A stretch of 64,000 nucleotides of DNA from Panicum virgatum (GCF_016808335.1 NC_053150.1:42497607-42561606), one strand, 5' to 3'. Numbered from the stretch's first letter, positions 22,848 through 35,210 are shown. A program made the numbers and translations. The notes: generated from the sequence alone by a model not told the origin.

Positions 22848-23393
22848 TACCACCAGCGCAAGAGACCTTTAGTCCAACCTTTCGAACCTCTCGATAAGGA
22901 TTTCCTTAAAGAGACTGTTCGAGGAATAACCTCAATCATGAGCAACGAATGGTTACAAGAAGGGGAACTTTCTTCTGAAGCAATTCAGATTGGGGCCCTC
23001 TCTTCGTCCATACAATGCTCTATTCAACGGACTTTGGTCTCAGCTTTATACAACCCCACGGTCGGGACAAATATCATGTCCACCTCTTTTGCACTTACCA
23101 ATCTAGAAGGTGAACCGTTTGCCCCAACCACTAGAACCCTAAGAAACGGGCCACGATCTATCATTGAAGGGTTCGGGGTTGTGCAAAATGTGCTGGTATG
23201 GCATAATGATGTTGGAGTTGCCCTAAACTTTCATATCTTTGAAGTCCATGACTTCGACATTTTAATTGGGCAACCCATCGAGAAGATGTTCTTAGATGTA
23301 CTTACTCTAGGAACACTTGACATAACCCTTGGGGGAAAAGCCTATTCCATACCAATGAATTCAAAGGCTGAAAAGTACCCCAAGAAGAGCTGA
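22848..23393 (+). pseudogene. E gag tail and protease-like domain
   Basis: It continues the gag frame after the TAG. The part from 22938 has a retropepsin-like fold signature: a hydrophobic strand followed by a NPTVGTNIMS segment where active proteases have D-T/S-G-A, and later FDILIGQP, matching the conserved ILG-type motif. The catalytic Asp appears replaced. C and D keep Asp in the equivalent DLGAS motif. It could be a known divergent class in which the motif is naturally changed, or decay. A frameshift near 23390 leads into the RT linker. Confidence 0.7.
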
Positions 23394-24478
23394 TCGAGGA
23401 AGTGTTTGCTATTTTTCCTTTTGAGCCCTCTGAGACGTCCTTAGAAATAGATGATAAACTTTTCGTCCAGGAAGAGGCCGACTCAGAAGATACTCTAACA
23501 CCACCCATTCATGAAAAGCCAACACATACACCCATCAAGCTGAAACCTCTACCTTCTGGCCTTTGATATGCCTTCTTGAATGATGATCCAGAGTCCCCCG
23601 TCATCATTAGCGACAAACTATCTGATGAGGAGACAACCAAACTGATCACCATTTTAGAGAAGCATAGATCTGTCTTTGGCTAATCACTCCAAGACCTTAA
23701 AGGAATTAGCCCAAACCTCTGCACTCATCGCATCCCTATAGAACCATCTAGCACACCTTCCAGGGAGCCTCAGTGTAGGCTTAACCATGAGATGAGAGAG
23801 GTCGTCAAGAAAGAGGCCTTGAAGCTCTTACACGCCGGAATTATTTATCCTGTACCCCATACTGAGTGGGTAAGCCCTATCCAAGTTGTGCTGAAGAAGG
23901 GAGGAACGACGGTCGCTAAGAACACGAAAAATGATCTCATCCCACAATGAATCGTCACTGGGTGGAGAATGTGTATTGACTACCGGAAACTTAACTCAGC
24001 AACAAGAAAGGACAACTTCCCACTGCCCTTCATTGATGAAATGTTGGAACGGTTGGCGAAGCACTCCTTTTTTTGTTTCCTTGATGGGTATTTCGGCTCT
24101 CATCAAATTCCCATCCACCCCGATGATCAAAGCAAGACCATGTTCACATGCCCATATAGAACCTATGCCTATGGTAGAATGCCTTTCGGGTTGTGCAACG
24201 CTCCTGCATCCTTCCAAAGGTGCATGATGTCTATCTTCTCAAACATGATCGAGGAAACAATGGAAATTTTCATGGATGACTTTGCCATCTATGGGAATAC
24301 ATTCAATCAGTGTCTTGAGAATTTAGACAAGGTCTTGCAAAGGTGCCAAGAGAAGGACCTGGTGTTAAATTGGGAAAAGTGTCACTTCATGGTCCGAGAA
24401 GGCATCACTCTTGGACATCTTGTGTCCGAGAGAGGAATAGAGGTGGATAGAGCCAATATCGAAGTCATAGAATAGCTA
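23394..24478 (+). pseudogene. E reverse transcriptase
   Basis: RT domain of Ty3/gypsy type. Motifs in order: the linker ending WVSPIQVVLKKGG (about 23868-23910), WRMCIDYRKLN (about 23963-23995), FLDGYFGSHQIP, MPFGLCNAPASFQ and the catalytic IFMDD (about 24266-24280), then the GH(L)VSERGIEV segment near 24413. In-frame stops lie near 23567, 23681, 23948 and at about 24473. RT would copy element RNA into DNA in the particle. The last 507 bases (23969-24475) are open. Confidence 0.9.
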
Positions 24479-24990
24479 ACCTGAACATTAAGGGTGTCCG
24501 AAGCTTCTTAGGCCATGCAGGGTTTCACATGCGCTTCGTTAAGGACTTCTCTCTAATTGCTAGACCCCTCGCAAACCTTCTAGCTAAGGAGGCACCCTTT
24601 GAGTTCGCCGATGAGTGCTTAAATGCTTTTAACATCCTTAAAAAACACTTATCTCGGCTCCAATCATTCAACCCCCTGATTGGAACCTGCCTTTTGAAAT
24701 TATGTGTGATGCTAGTGATTTTTCTGTTGGTGCGGTCCTAGGCCAAACCAAAGATAAAAAAGCATTATGGCATTGCTTATGCTAGCAAGTCATTAACAGG
24801 AGCTCATTTGAATTATGCAACCACTGAAAAAGAGCTCCTAGCTGTTGTCTTTGCTATAGATAAATTTAGATCTTACTTGGTCGGAGCAAAGGTTATTGTT
24901 TATACTGATCATGAGGCATTGAAATACTTGCTCAACAAGAAAGATGCTAAACCTCGCTTGTTGCGATGGATTCTTTTACTCAAAGAATAG
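24479..24990 (+). pseudogene. E RNase H
   Basis: Split over two or more frames. It opens with the RT-connection motif SFLGHAGFH/RFVKDFS (about 24499-24552), then a [14 protein letters not shown] strand (about 24702-24743), [15 protein letters not shown] and [11 protein letters not shown] (about 24901-24933), which are typical of gypsy RNase H. A frameshift near 24660 and a stop at 24988-24990 break it. RNase H removes the RNA template during minus-strand synthesis. Confidence 0.87.
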
Positions 24991-26330
24991 ACCTAGAAAT
25001 AATAGATAAAAAGGGAGTAGAGAATACTGTTGCAGATCATCTGTTGCGTATGAAAATCACTAACATGCAGGAACCCCCCATCAATGATTTCCTACGCGAC
25101 GACATGCTGCTCAAGGTAATAGACTCAACCCCATGGTATGCAGACATTGTGAATTTCATGGTTTCAGGTTATATACCACCCCGAGCGGATAAAAGGAAGC
25201 TCATCCATGATAGCCGATGTCACCTATGGGACAATCCAAACCTGTATAGGGTATGTTCTGATGGACTACTAAGGAGATGCGTGCCAGCAGCAGAAGGATT
25301 GCAAATCATAAAACATTGTCACACGACTGCATATGGAGGCGACGTTGGAGTATTCTCCACTCAGGCAAAAATTTGGCAGAGTGGATTCTTCTGGCCAACC
25401 ATGTATGAAGATGCCAAGGAATTCATTCGGAGGTGTCGAAAGTGCCAAATGCAGGGCGACATTACATCTCGCAATAAGATGCCCCTTGCCTACAACTTCC
25501 CAGTCAATATATTTGATGTATGGGGTATTGACTTCATGGGGCCATTCCCAAGATCATATGACTGCGAGTACATCCTCGTTGTTGTGGATTACGTCTCCAA
25601 GTGGGTAAAAGCGTTGCCATGCAGAGTTGCAGATGTCAATCATGCCCTCAAGATGTTCCACGAGATTATTTTTCCTTGTTTCAGAATACCAAGGATGGTC
25701 ATAAGTGATGGAGGATCTCATAAGACTTTGCAAAACATTCTTCGAGAGCTTGGCGCAAGGCACAATATCACAACTTCGTACAACCACCAGACTAGTAGGC
25801 AAGAAGAAACATCAAGCAAGCAGACCAAGAACATTCTGCAGAAGACGGTCAATGAGATGGGAAAAGGTTGGAAGAATAAGCTACCTGATGCACTATGGGC
25901 TTACAGGACAACATATAAAACTCCCATCGGTATGACGCCTTACCAACTAGTCTATGGTAAGACATGTCACTTGCTAGTCGAGTTGGAGCAGAAAGACAAC
26001 TGGTCCATTCGGAAGTGGAACATGGACCTAGATCCATCTAGCCAGAATAGAAAAATTCAGTCGGACGAATTGGAGGAGTGGAAAAAAAAGCCTACCATAG
26101 TGTCAAGATATATAAAGAAAGGACACAAAGATGGCACAATGAAAGGATCAAGCCAAAGGAACTCAAGGTTGGTGACAAGGTGTTGTTATTCAACTCCAGG
26201 GTCAAACTCTTCAGGCAGGGAAGCTACACAGTAAATGGATAGGACCATATACCGTCGTCGACACATTTTCAAATGGAGCAATCACACTTCGAACTAACAA
26301 TGGTAAGATTTTTAAGGCAATGGTAAGTTT
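24966..26330 (+). pseudogene. E integrase
   Basis: A 422-codon frame (24966-26234) covers most of the domain. The HHCC zinc-binding region spans about 25315-25446 (HCHTTAYGGD to CRKCQ). The catalytic core has WGIDFMGPFP (first Asp), VISDGGSHK (second Asp) and a Glu about 35 residues later in a SRQEETSS segment, in place of the usual N-G-x-E context. The C-terminal GPY/F module (KWIGPYTVVD, near 26235-26265) lies in another frame after a frameshift. No chromodomain is visible, as expected for Athila. Confidence 0.9.
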
Positions 26331-26524
26331 TTCCTTGAACCTTTCAATTCACATGAAGAGTTAGATGTTATTAACTTAGTAGATTACCCCACCTTGTGTC
26401 ATCCTAAGAAGCATAGAGTTAAGAAAGGCTCCCCTGCTAAGTGAAAGTTTGCACTTTCCAAATTTTCAAACTGGTAGAATTTTGTATGCCTTTTTGTCTG
26501 TCTTGAATAACAATGCAAGTACAA

Positions 26525-26544
26525 AAAATAAGTATGGGGGATAT
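26525..26544 (+). other. Internal polypurine tract of E
   Basis: AAAATAAGTATGGGGGATAT lies directly before the M insertion. It resembles the tract before the 3' LTR (AATAAGTGTGAGGGCATT, about 42006-42022). Because the E sequence resumes at 40770 and runs 1.25 kb to the 3' LTR, this is an internal copy, like those in C and D. GATAT (26540-26544) is the left target copy for M. Confidence 0.6.
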
Positions 26545-27230
26545 TGTTGGGTATTTTAGCATCACGAATAAATCTGCAAGTGCACGGATACCGTTGTAGC
26601 TTTCACCTCAGAGTATTCTCAGGGTTATCGAATCCACAGGGAACGTGTGTGCACTCTCTTCTATTCTAATCGGTCCAAGGACATACCAAGATAGGTAGAA
26701 GGGTAGAGAGGGTTCCTAAGATAGTGCTACTGCTGAGTTAAAGGTCGATCTCTCAGGCATAATACTCGCTTCAGGCACTGGCTTACAACTGGTCTGCCAG
26801 TCGACTCCGGCCAACTGCTCTACGCTATATCCGAACGTGGAGGATTACGAAGGAGCAATAGGGCTGTCACCACCTACGGCCTACCTCTACTAAACCGTGG
26901 GATATAAGGCAAACGAAGAATAACCCTTAGCCTAAACACCACGCCTATGCTACTGATTACTACTGTAGTCTAACTACGTATGATATCCCGTAGCAAACTA
27001 CAACACTCTGCATGAATACAGAGTGACAAACCCGCGAGTAAGAGAACTGATCTCACTCAACTACAAGCACTACTAGCCTCTACTATACCAAGTAAAATAC
27101 TAGAGATATGAACCACGAATACTTACTAAAACCCGAAGAATGTAGCAGCATCCGTAGATGTACAAGCTGGGGTAGAATGCCGACACCCCGGCACTTCTCC
27201 TGAACTACTCCCTCACTCTCGTAGAGGTAC
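26545..27230 (-). repeat. Left (3') LTR fragment of M
   Basis: It reads TGTTGGGTATTTTAGC at the plus-strand start, the complement of the LTR end. Similarity to the right LTR stops at GTAGAGGTAC (27221-27230), where D gag begins. It carries about 75 bp around 27080-27165 that the right LTR lacks. Confidence 0.85.
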
Positions 27231-27244
27231 ATCAGATCGACACA

Positions 27245-28138
27245 GTCGACATGTTAGCTGCCAAATTGGAACTTCTGATGAAGAAGCTGGAATCTCCGCA
27301 TCAGGAGGTTAACCAAGTTTTGGAGTCTCGTATGACTTGCGAAACATGTGGCGATACTGGGCACTCAGGCACTTCGTGCCCACTAACTCAAGAGGACACA
27401 AACATCATTGGGAGAAACAACAATCCCAACTCGGGATTCCGTCCTCAGCAGGGTTGGAACTCCAAGCCCAACCTCCCCTTCAGTCAACAACAAGGTACGA
27501 ATTTCAATAACAGTTTTCAGCCCACATTAAAAGACCTAGTGTACGACCAAAAACAATTAACGATAACATTAGTAGGAAATTCCTTGCTAATGATAAGATC
27601 TTAGAATCTATGGCTGCACAACTAGAGGGATTTAATTCTGTTATCAAGAATCAACTGAGCTTTAACAAGATGATAGAAACTCAAGTAGCTCAGCTTGCAT
27701 CCTTATGCCCTAACACTAATGCGGGGAAACTGCCTAGGAAAATGTTAGTGCGGTGACCACGCGTGGTGGTAAGTCCACGCAAGAGCCACCTTTCTCTAAG
27801 GATGCAGGAAAGTAGCGGAAGACCGTAACCGCTAGCAGTACCGAAGTTGAAGACGAAGAGAAGGAGGAGGCCGTCGACTCCAACAGACCTGCTACACAAG
27901 AAGACCCCGAGGAACCCCCGAGAACTTGACGGGACTATCACGACACAACTGCCTTACCATTTCCGGAGCGGATAAGGAAGCCAGTGGCCGACGAACAATT
28001 CGGCAAGTTCGTCGAGGTAATCAAGAAGTTATATGTTAATATACCACTTCTTGACGCTATGCAGGTACCCACGTACACCAAGTATATCAAAGATATTCTT
28101 GGAAACAAGCAGACGCTGCCCACCACTGAGGTCGTGTA
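27245..28138 (+). pseudogene. gag: D gag C-terminal part with CCHC zinc knuckle
   Basis: The first usable frame is 27251-27604. It has a coiled helix, then CETCGDTGHSGTSC, a C-x2-C-x4-H-x4-C zinc knuckle that binds element RNA, then a Gln/Asn/Pro-rich linker. After a frameshift near 27590 the matching sequence continues through a helix (KMIETQVAQL, about 27670-27700) and a variable acidic linker, and regains similarity to C near 27953. A stop lies at 28138-28140. A2 (CEVCGNNGHLGNDC) has an equivalent knuckle. Confidence 0.82.
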
Positions 28139-28867
28139 GTTAACGGAAGAGTGTAGCGCTGCTATACTCGATCCTCTCCTGGTGAAGAAGAAAGACCCAG
28201 GATGCCCCACCATTACTTGCTCGATCAGGGCTCAACATTTCTCCAACGCCCTCTGCGACTTGGGAGCAAGCATCAGTGTCATGCCAAAGGTAGTTTACGA
28301 CAAACTCAACCATCATGCACTTGCCCCAACTGCCATGTGTTTGCAACTAGCGGATCAAACGGTCCGCTACCCCGCGGGAATAGCAGAGAACATCCCGGTG
28401 AAAATCCGGAATTTCTTTATTCCCGTCGACTTTGTCGTGCTCGACGTGGAAGTCGACACCAAGACGCCGCTCATCTTGGGCAGGCCGTTCTTGAGCACAG
28501 CAAACGCCCACATTGATGTCGGAGCAGGAGAGATCCAGCTCAACATCAATGGCCAGCAGGAGAAGTTCGCCTTCAAACAGAAGGTCGAACAATGCAACCA
28601 AGTCAAAGAGGTCCGAAGGAAGAAGAAATCCGAGAAAGAGACAAAGAAACCATTGCTTCCAAATATTGAAGCCCTCATTGCGTTCGTGGAGAATCTACGG
28701 ATTCAGGAGGAGCTACGACTTCAAGAGGAAGCGAAGCAAATCAAGCTTCATAATCAGAAGAATGCCAAACATCGAATCCAGCGTAAGAAATTTCTGGCAT
28801 CACAGGAAGTAAAGGTCGAAGCGCAACCCACACCCAAGAAGGTGTGGCGAAAGAAGGTGTCATCGCC
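28139..28867 (+). pseudogene. D protease, split by S3
   Basis: The frame 28182-28880 contains a retropepsin-like domain. CDLGASISVMP holds the presumed catalytic Asp, then come a DFVVLDVEVD strand and PLILGRPFLST, the conserved second motif. A Lys/Glu-rich tail follows. S3 interrupts it at 28868; the last 28 codons resume at 32627 and end at TGA 32711-32713. The equivalent frame in C (59974-60546) ends at the same place, so the end is natural rather than caused by damage. Confidence 0.85.
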
Positions 28868-31800
28868 TGTAACACCCTAATCTAAATTTTAGCATTTAAT
28901 AATAAATTTAATTGGCTTTATTTAATTTTCTAAGGTTTTATATGCTTAGCCTTGTATTTAAATTAATTTCTTTCACAAGTAATTAAAATTTAATATAGGT
29001 TCAATATGTTTGTGCATTCATGCTGGTGCATAAGTTTTATTTGGTTGAGTGCATAGGAGTTGAATTCAGATTTGATTTGAATTCAATTAGATTTGAGTGA
29101 GTTTGAAAAAGAAAAAGGAAAGAGAAACTAGGGAAAACCCCAAACCTGAAACCCAGCCCAGAAAACAACCCAGCCCAGCTCAACCCACCTCTCTCCCCCT
29201 CCTTTTTCTTCCCCGGCCCGCGGCCCAGCAACCGCGGAGACCAACTCGTCAGCCCAGCCTAGCAGCCCGTTTCTCCTCCGCAGCCCCCTCACGCACAGCA
29301 GCCCAGTACCGCGTCATGCCCGCTCGCCCGCGTTCCTCTCCAGCAGCGCTCCTCAGCCCAGCTCGCCAGCGCCCCGTTCATCCTGCGTGCGTGCACCCCC
29401 TTTCGCTCTGACGTGCGGGCCCCGCGAGTTAGCCACTCCATCCGGTCGCCGTGCGCTCGCCCCCGTCTCACTGCTCCTAGACCCTACCTGTCATCCCCGT
29501 CGTCCTCCTCCACCCAAGTTCCCCGGCCGCGCCTCTACTCCGCCTTGCCCGACCCCCGCTGTCCCGTGGACCTCCCCGACCCCCCGTGACCCACCGGTCA
29601 GCCTCGCCCGGCCCTCTAGAAGCTTCGCCCAGAGCCCGGGATCACGCCGAGCCGTTCCATGATCCACTTCCTCCGCGTTACGCTCGTCACGCCAGCAATC
29701 CTCGCCGGCCTTCTATTCGTGGCACGCACGCCCAAAAACCCCGGCCGCCTCCTTTATTTGACACCCCTCGCTGCCCCTGCGCACCCACCTCTCCACGCCA
29801 TCGCCGCCACCACACCCCGGCTACCCCGCCGCCTTGCTCCGCCGTGCAGAGCACCCCTGCGCCGCCGCGGCCACACTGCTCCGCTGCACCACAGCCCCGC
29901 CAGACCCCGCAGTTGCTTCACCTTGACGCCGGGAAGCTCCCTGGGCCCGCTATCCCCACTCTCGGTCCTCGCCCGCGCCGGATTTTGCTCGCAGTCCGCC
30001 GCTGCAGGTAGGTTGTTTCCCGAGCAATTGCTCACCGTCGTAGAGCACCGGATCTCCCTAACCCCCATGGCACCTCCGCAAGATCGCCGTGAGTTGATCC
30101 GTGGAGCCTTGAATCCCGGAGGAGCTCCGCAACGCCCAGACCACGAACGCCGATCGACACCACGCCGCCAGACCCCACTGCCGATCTCTCTGCGCCGCGT
30201 TTCCGCCACTCCGAGCCTCTGGTGAGCCTGCCCGTGCCCTCCTCGCGCTCATGTTTTAGCCCTAGGCCGAAGTTAGGCCGCGGCACCCGCTGTCCGCGCG
30301 AGATGCCTCGCCGGGCCGCTGCCGAGCCGGCACGCCGTGGTGTGCCCCCACCTTTTCCCTACGCCGAAGCCCTGTGCAGAGCTTAGTAGTTTCCCAGTGT
30401 TCCCCGCGAGCTCCCCGCCCAGTTAGTGTCCAGGATCGGCCCCGGCGACGCCTGAACGCGTGTGTGCCGGCGAGACTCGCTGCCCTGAGCCGCCCTGCCA
30501 TTGCGCACCTTTCTAGAGCCGCCGCAGACCCACGCAGGCACTCCCAGTGGGTTACCCATATCACGCTATTGACGCCTGAGCCTAGACCTAGCCAAATCAA
30601 CCCTGGGAACGCCAATTAGGCGAGCTCCGGCGAGCCTGAGTCGAGCGCCGCTGCGGAAGCTCCAGTTCCGGCGACCAGCGCCGCCCTCCCGCGCCCGTGC
30701 CGCATCTGATACGTCCGATCAGTAACGGACGCGCCAGATTAGACCCAGCGTAATGCTTCGCCGGTCTTTTTGCTAAAGAGCCCTTGGGTTTTTCCCGAAT
30801 CAACCCGCGGTCCACGTTAGTTCAAAAGTATTTCTAAATAGGTCCTATTTTTAACGCTTAGGCCCCTGAGCTTTATAGAAATGGAACCCGCAGTCCAGCC
30901 CCTGCAGTTTTGCGCGCCGACCCCCAAATCTTTTTAGTTTTTATGTATAGGTCCCTGGTTTTTGCGCAGAAACCACTAGAAACTCTGTTTTTCTTGCAGT
31001 TTAGCCCCTAGATCTTATTTTAAGCCTAGTTTTCACGTTCTAGCTCCGTTTTAGGTGTTCTTTATGTCCACGTGATCGTTACAATGTGTAGAATAGTTCT
31101 AGCTCTGTTTTGTTTGCTGTTTTTATGTAATGTTGTACTGTTTCTTAGTTTTTGTCTTGTTTGCATGTATGTGTATGTGCTGGACTTTGTTTTGGCGTTG
31201 CGATCGTGAGTAGACGTTGAGCAGTCGGAGGAGTACCAGGAGCCATCCTCCGCGGGACACTTTGAGCAGCAGGAGCACTTCGAGGAAGGCAAGTATAACA
31301 TGAACATTCCTATCACTTTTAAATACATTTTCATACTACATTTTAATATTGTATGCCTATAAGGACTTTCCTAGCCACTTTATATCCTTTATATATCCCT
31401 TGGGTTGCATTTTGGTTAGTTGTGCTAGGTGCTGCGCTATAACACACTTGGTCCTTTTTAATTAATTTGATTAATGGTATATGCAACTTAATTCTGAGAG
31501 TGGTCCTCTATGTTCTGTGCTTGAGTGGCTCACGTCTCGTTAAAATTGGGTTTTTCTAGAAACATGGTTTAGGGGGCCAGCACGGTGCTTAGTGCTTGGT
31601 TGGCCACTCTCCCTAAGAACCGGTTCATAGAGCGACAACCTAGGACAATAGTGCTACCACAAGACCGGAATGGGACGGTCTTGGCTTACTAATTAGGTCT
31701 TTTTGGTTTGGAGTAACTTACCTATGGGGCAAGGGTGGTAAGCTTCTATGGCCCTCGTACTGAGTGGCCTCGTCTATGCTTTGTGTCTTGACGCCCACTA

Positions 31801-32626
31801 GACCTGCTCAATAGTCGCCGATCCAACCCTCGCGGTTACTTCTTACCAACGAGATTTTTTATAACGGCCTCGTAGTGAGTTTGCTAGTCATCTCACCTAC
31901 GGAAGTGTGATGAACAACTAGCGTAGCTCACGACTTGTGGGTAAAGATGTGCAACCTCTGCAGAGTGTAAAACTGGTATACTAGTCGTGCTCACGGTTAT
32001 GAGCGGCCCAGATCCTCCTTTTGATTAGTGGGGTTATCTTCCTTTGATTAGGGGGGTTCCCCGGGTGGTTTGGTTTGGTTCTCAGTAGTTCATAATTAAT
32101 TTTGATTAATTTCTATGTAATTGGGTTTATGGTAATTCATCTACTTGTAGTAATTAGCTTTAATAAAATTTTGCCAAGATTAAAAGCTAATGCAGTTGAG
32201 TCAGCCAACCTTAGAGCCTCATAGTTTGTGTTATACTTGTTGAGTACAAGTTGTGTACTCACTCTTGCCTACTCTACTCTTTTCCTCTTGTTCTCTTTGT
32301 GGACACCCTACTGCTGCTCAGTTCCCGGCGATGCGGAGGAGTTCACCCGGAGCTACCAGGAGCACGAAGACTTCTAGGCTGTCGTCTCCCACTCGACATC
32401 CCTGTGGCGCCCAGCTTCCGAGTTTCGTGCTTGTTTTACGCTTCCGCATACTCTGTATCAGACATTTGTCATTTATGTAATAAATAACATTCGTACTCAT
32501 TTTATTATATCTCTTTACGTGATATGTTTTGTGATATACTGTTCATTCTGTTGTATATACGTGTGACTTGATCCTGGCACGTATATGATTGCTCGGTTTA
32601 TGTCCTTTTGTAAACCGGGTGTTACA
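28868..32626. mobile_element. S3: 3.76-kb solo LTR inserted in D protease
   Basis: It starts TGTAACACCC and ends GGGTGTTACA, a perfect 10-bp inverted repeat, with a perfect TCGCC duplication (28863-28867 and 32627-32631). No primer site, purine tract or retroelement domain is found. It has the same design as the H LTRs (AT-rich start, GC-rich block at about 29150-30720, AT-rich tail) but a different sequence. Several overlapping frames are open in the GC-rich block on both strands (for example 29659-30225 plus, 29754-30209 minus); none has a recognisable domain. Reading through the junction restores the D frame. Confidence 0.88.
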
Positions 32627-32713
32627 TCGCCCAAGGCTCCATCCGGCGACAACAAACGAACTGAAGGAATGGAGAGTCCGGCTCCGGACTCAAAACCCGA
32701 GCCCTCGCCATGA

Positions 32714-33192
32714 GGTACATGGCACATATCCATCTTTTGCATTTCATATAGGATAGTTTAATTTTCTCTTTGCATGATTTTCTTTTCAACTCGCATAATC
32801 ATCTTTTGATTTTTAACAAACCCACATTTAAAATTTGAAAGTTTTGCATCAGAGAACTTCACAAAAAAATTTCTAAATTTTTTTTGCCGAGCTCTAGGCC
32901 GGCCGGCCCCACCTTCCTTTTGTTTACCAGAAACCAGCAGGGAGTGGGTGCTTTGATTAACAATGAAGCAAAGGACAAAGGGGGAGCATGGGAATGTGCA
33001 GAGGCATGCCGAGCGGCCTTATTAGGGCTGGCCGGCCTCTGCCCTCCACCCGAATCCCATCACCACCGACGGAGCGCATTATCACCAGCATCTAGGGGCA
33101 TAGACCAAGGACGTAGAGCAACGGAGGCCGCGCAGGAGCCGCCCGGCCTGCCCCAGGCCGGCCGGCCTGGCCCTGGCGCCTGGCTATAAAAG
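32714..33192 (+). promoter_or_regulatory. Internal promoter of D ORF2
   Basis: After the gag-protease stop comes an AT-rich spacer, then a GC-rich block with the palindrome AGGCCGGCCGGCCT (33155-33168) and close variants at 32895-32908 and 33027-33039, then the TATA box TATAAAAG (33185-33192). The same palindrome and TATA type occur in the D LTR (37354-37367; TATAAAAG 37496-37503). ORF2 starts 358 bp downstream. The promoter role is inferred from this arrangement. Confidence 0.65.
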
Positions 33193-33549
33193 CCACCGAG
33201 CCCGACGCTCCTTAGTGCACCAGAAGCTCAAGTACTCGTGATCCAGCCCGAGCTTCTTAATCTCCTCTCCCTTCCTTGAGTTTCTTGCCTAATTGAGCTC
33301 TTTTGAGTTGATTAGGAGAAGAACCCAAGTGCTAGCTCGCCTAAAAACAAAAATTTAAGTAGTAATTAGTGAAGTTCATAAACCAGAAAACACAAAAATA
33401 TTTCCCCTCTTCATAAAGTCATGGCACGCTGAACGTTGAACGTTTGTGGTGGTTTAACGCCCGGATGGACGACTAACGACTAACGCTAACCCTCCTCTTA
33501 ACTTCTTGTTTCCTTCAGGTATTGCTCGTGCTAACCTTTTGCAGGCACC
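33193..33549 (+). other. Leader of D ORF2 with possible splice acceptors
   Basis: A 350-bp leader without a coding frame. TCCTTCAG|GT (33511-33520) and CTTTTGCAG|G (ending 33544) look like splice acceptors, the second six bases before the ORF2 ATG. No convincing donor was found, so an intron is only possible. Confidence 0.4.
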
Positions 33550-35210
33550 ATGATCACCCGAGCAAAAGAGAAGGTCAAGAAGGCATTTTCGAGACGGTCA
33601 AGAAGCTCGCGGAGTTCCTCTTCTTCTCGGGACAACATGTCGGTCGACTCCGGTCACCGCTCGCATGCATCCCGGGAAGAAGAAGAAATTCCCACAGCCC
33701 CACGCAGCCGTTTTTGCATCAGGATCTTGATGATGGTCGAGCAGATAGTCTACAAGAACGACTACGAACGGCAAGCACTCGAGCTACTAAAGAAGCAGAC
33801 CTATGCCCATGCCAAGAGGTTCGAGACCCGCTTCCTCATCTCGACGGGGCTTCTGCAAGACATGAACCAAGCCTTCACCACCGTCGGATGGGAGAACTTT
33901 GCCAACATCGTCGAGCCAGGTTTGCACCTCTTGACCATGGAATTTCTTATGTCTCTTACCGTTGAAGAAATCAGCACTGAAACTAAAGTTTATTTCCGAT
34001 TCTTCAAGGAACCATTTGAAATGACTCTCCAACAATTTAGTGTTGCTTTGGGCTTTAGTAAAAGATGCATCCTAGACCCCAACACACTAGTTGAGCGCTA
34101 TCAGTATGATCGCAGCTCATGGTGGAGTGAAATTTCTAATGAACCCGTGAGTAGTAAAAATAGCATAGTTTCAATTCATAATCCTACTCTAAGGTTTCTT
34201 GCAAAGTGGCTCGCCATGGTTGTGCACTCCCACACAGACCTTCGCCTCTGCAACTCAGTTGAGTTGCAATGTCTGTATGCTATGGCATACAAGATTCGCT
34301 TCTCGCCAGTCCGGAGCATGCTTGCTCATTGGCAGAAGAGGTATGTCACCCATCGACATAACCCCACTGGCCACCTGTGTAGCGAGGTATGTCAAAGCGA
34401 TGGAGGGCGCCGAAGTCACCTTCTTGCCTGAGACGGAGGCGTACAGATACGAGGTCGGTCTTGAGCATTTTGTGCAGGGGCACATGATGCAAGAGGGACC
34501 AGGAAATTCTATCTTTATGTGTTACCCCGGGTACGACAGGGAGATCGAGCTTCCATGCCTAAGACTCTCTCTCTACGCGGTGAAAAGCCTGACATTGCAG
34601 ATGGAGAAAAAGAGAACCCGCACGACGGAGTGTTGTAGGTCCACAAACGAGGAGCAGGACATGGCATGGACAAGCCGAAGCAGGTCCTTCACGTCACGCC
34701 TCAGCCCAGCCGGGGCCGTCCACGGAGAACATGAGCTTCGAGGAGGCATACGAGCACTACTCCTACAATCCGTACCAGGCCGGCAGTAGTGGATTCGCCG
34801 GTGGACAAGGACCGTACTACCCTGTAGGTATGCATTCGTCTTATGGTCCATAGGTGGGTCCCTCATCATCAGCACGCTTCAACTATGAGGACCTGATCCT
34901 TCAGAGCATTGCGGATCTCTCGAACCGCATCAGCATGCTTGGGACGCAGCAGCAGGAGATGCAGGACACGATGGCACACAACACCCAGCTCACTCAGGAG
35001 AGCTGGGGGTTGACCTCTGCCTTGCAGTACAACGTCTCGAACGTCTTCATCCACCTTGGGTTGGACTATCAGCAGTCCCAGCCGTACCAGCCTTACCAGT
35101 AGGAGAACAACGACGACGAGTTGGAGAACAACAACAACGATGAGGAGGACAAGGATGACGATGATGAGGACCCCGACGAGGAAGAGCAGGACTCCGATGA
35201 GGAGGACTGA
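33550..35210 (+). pseudogene. D ORF2, Athila-type ORF
   Basis: ATG 33550 begins a 293-codon frame with a basic, Ser-rich N-terminus (RRSRSSRSSSSSR) and then a conserved globular region (FETRFL, VGWENFANIVEP, LTMEFLMSL). This matches the ORF family attached to plant Athila elements (as I recall, Pfam ATHILA). The matching sequence continues in other frames after frameshifts near 34370 and 34650, has stops at about 34851 and 35101, and ends in an Asp/Glu-rich tail at TGA 35208-35210. Full length would be about 550 residues. Its role is unknown; no membrane segment is evident, so it does not look like a typical envelope protein. C has a truncated relative. Confidence 0.75.

Noticed and set aside
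29097..30619. Several long open frames in the S3 GC-rich block as genes
   Set aside because: They overlap on both strands, are dominated by Pro, Arg and Ala, and lie inside a defined solo LTR.
33550..35210. ORF2 of D as a retrovirus-like envelope gene
   Set aside because: No signal peptide or membrane segment is visible and the tail is acidic; the position alone is not enough.
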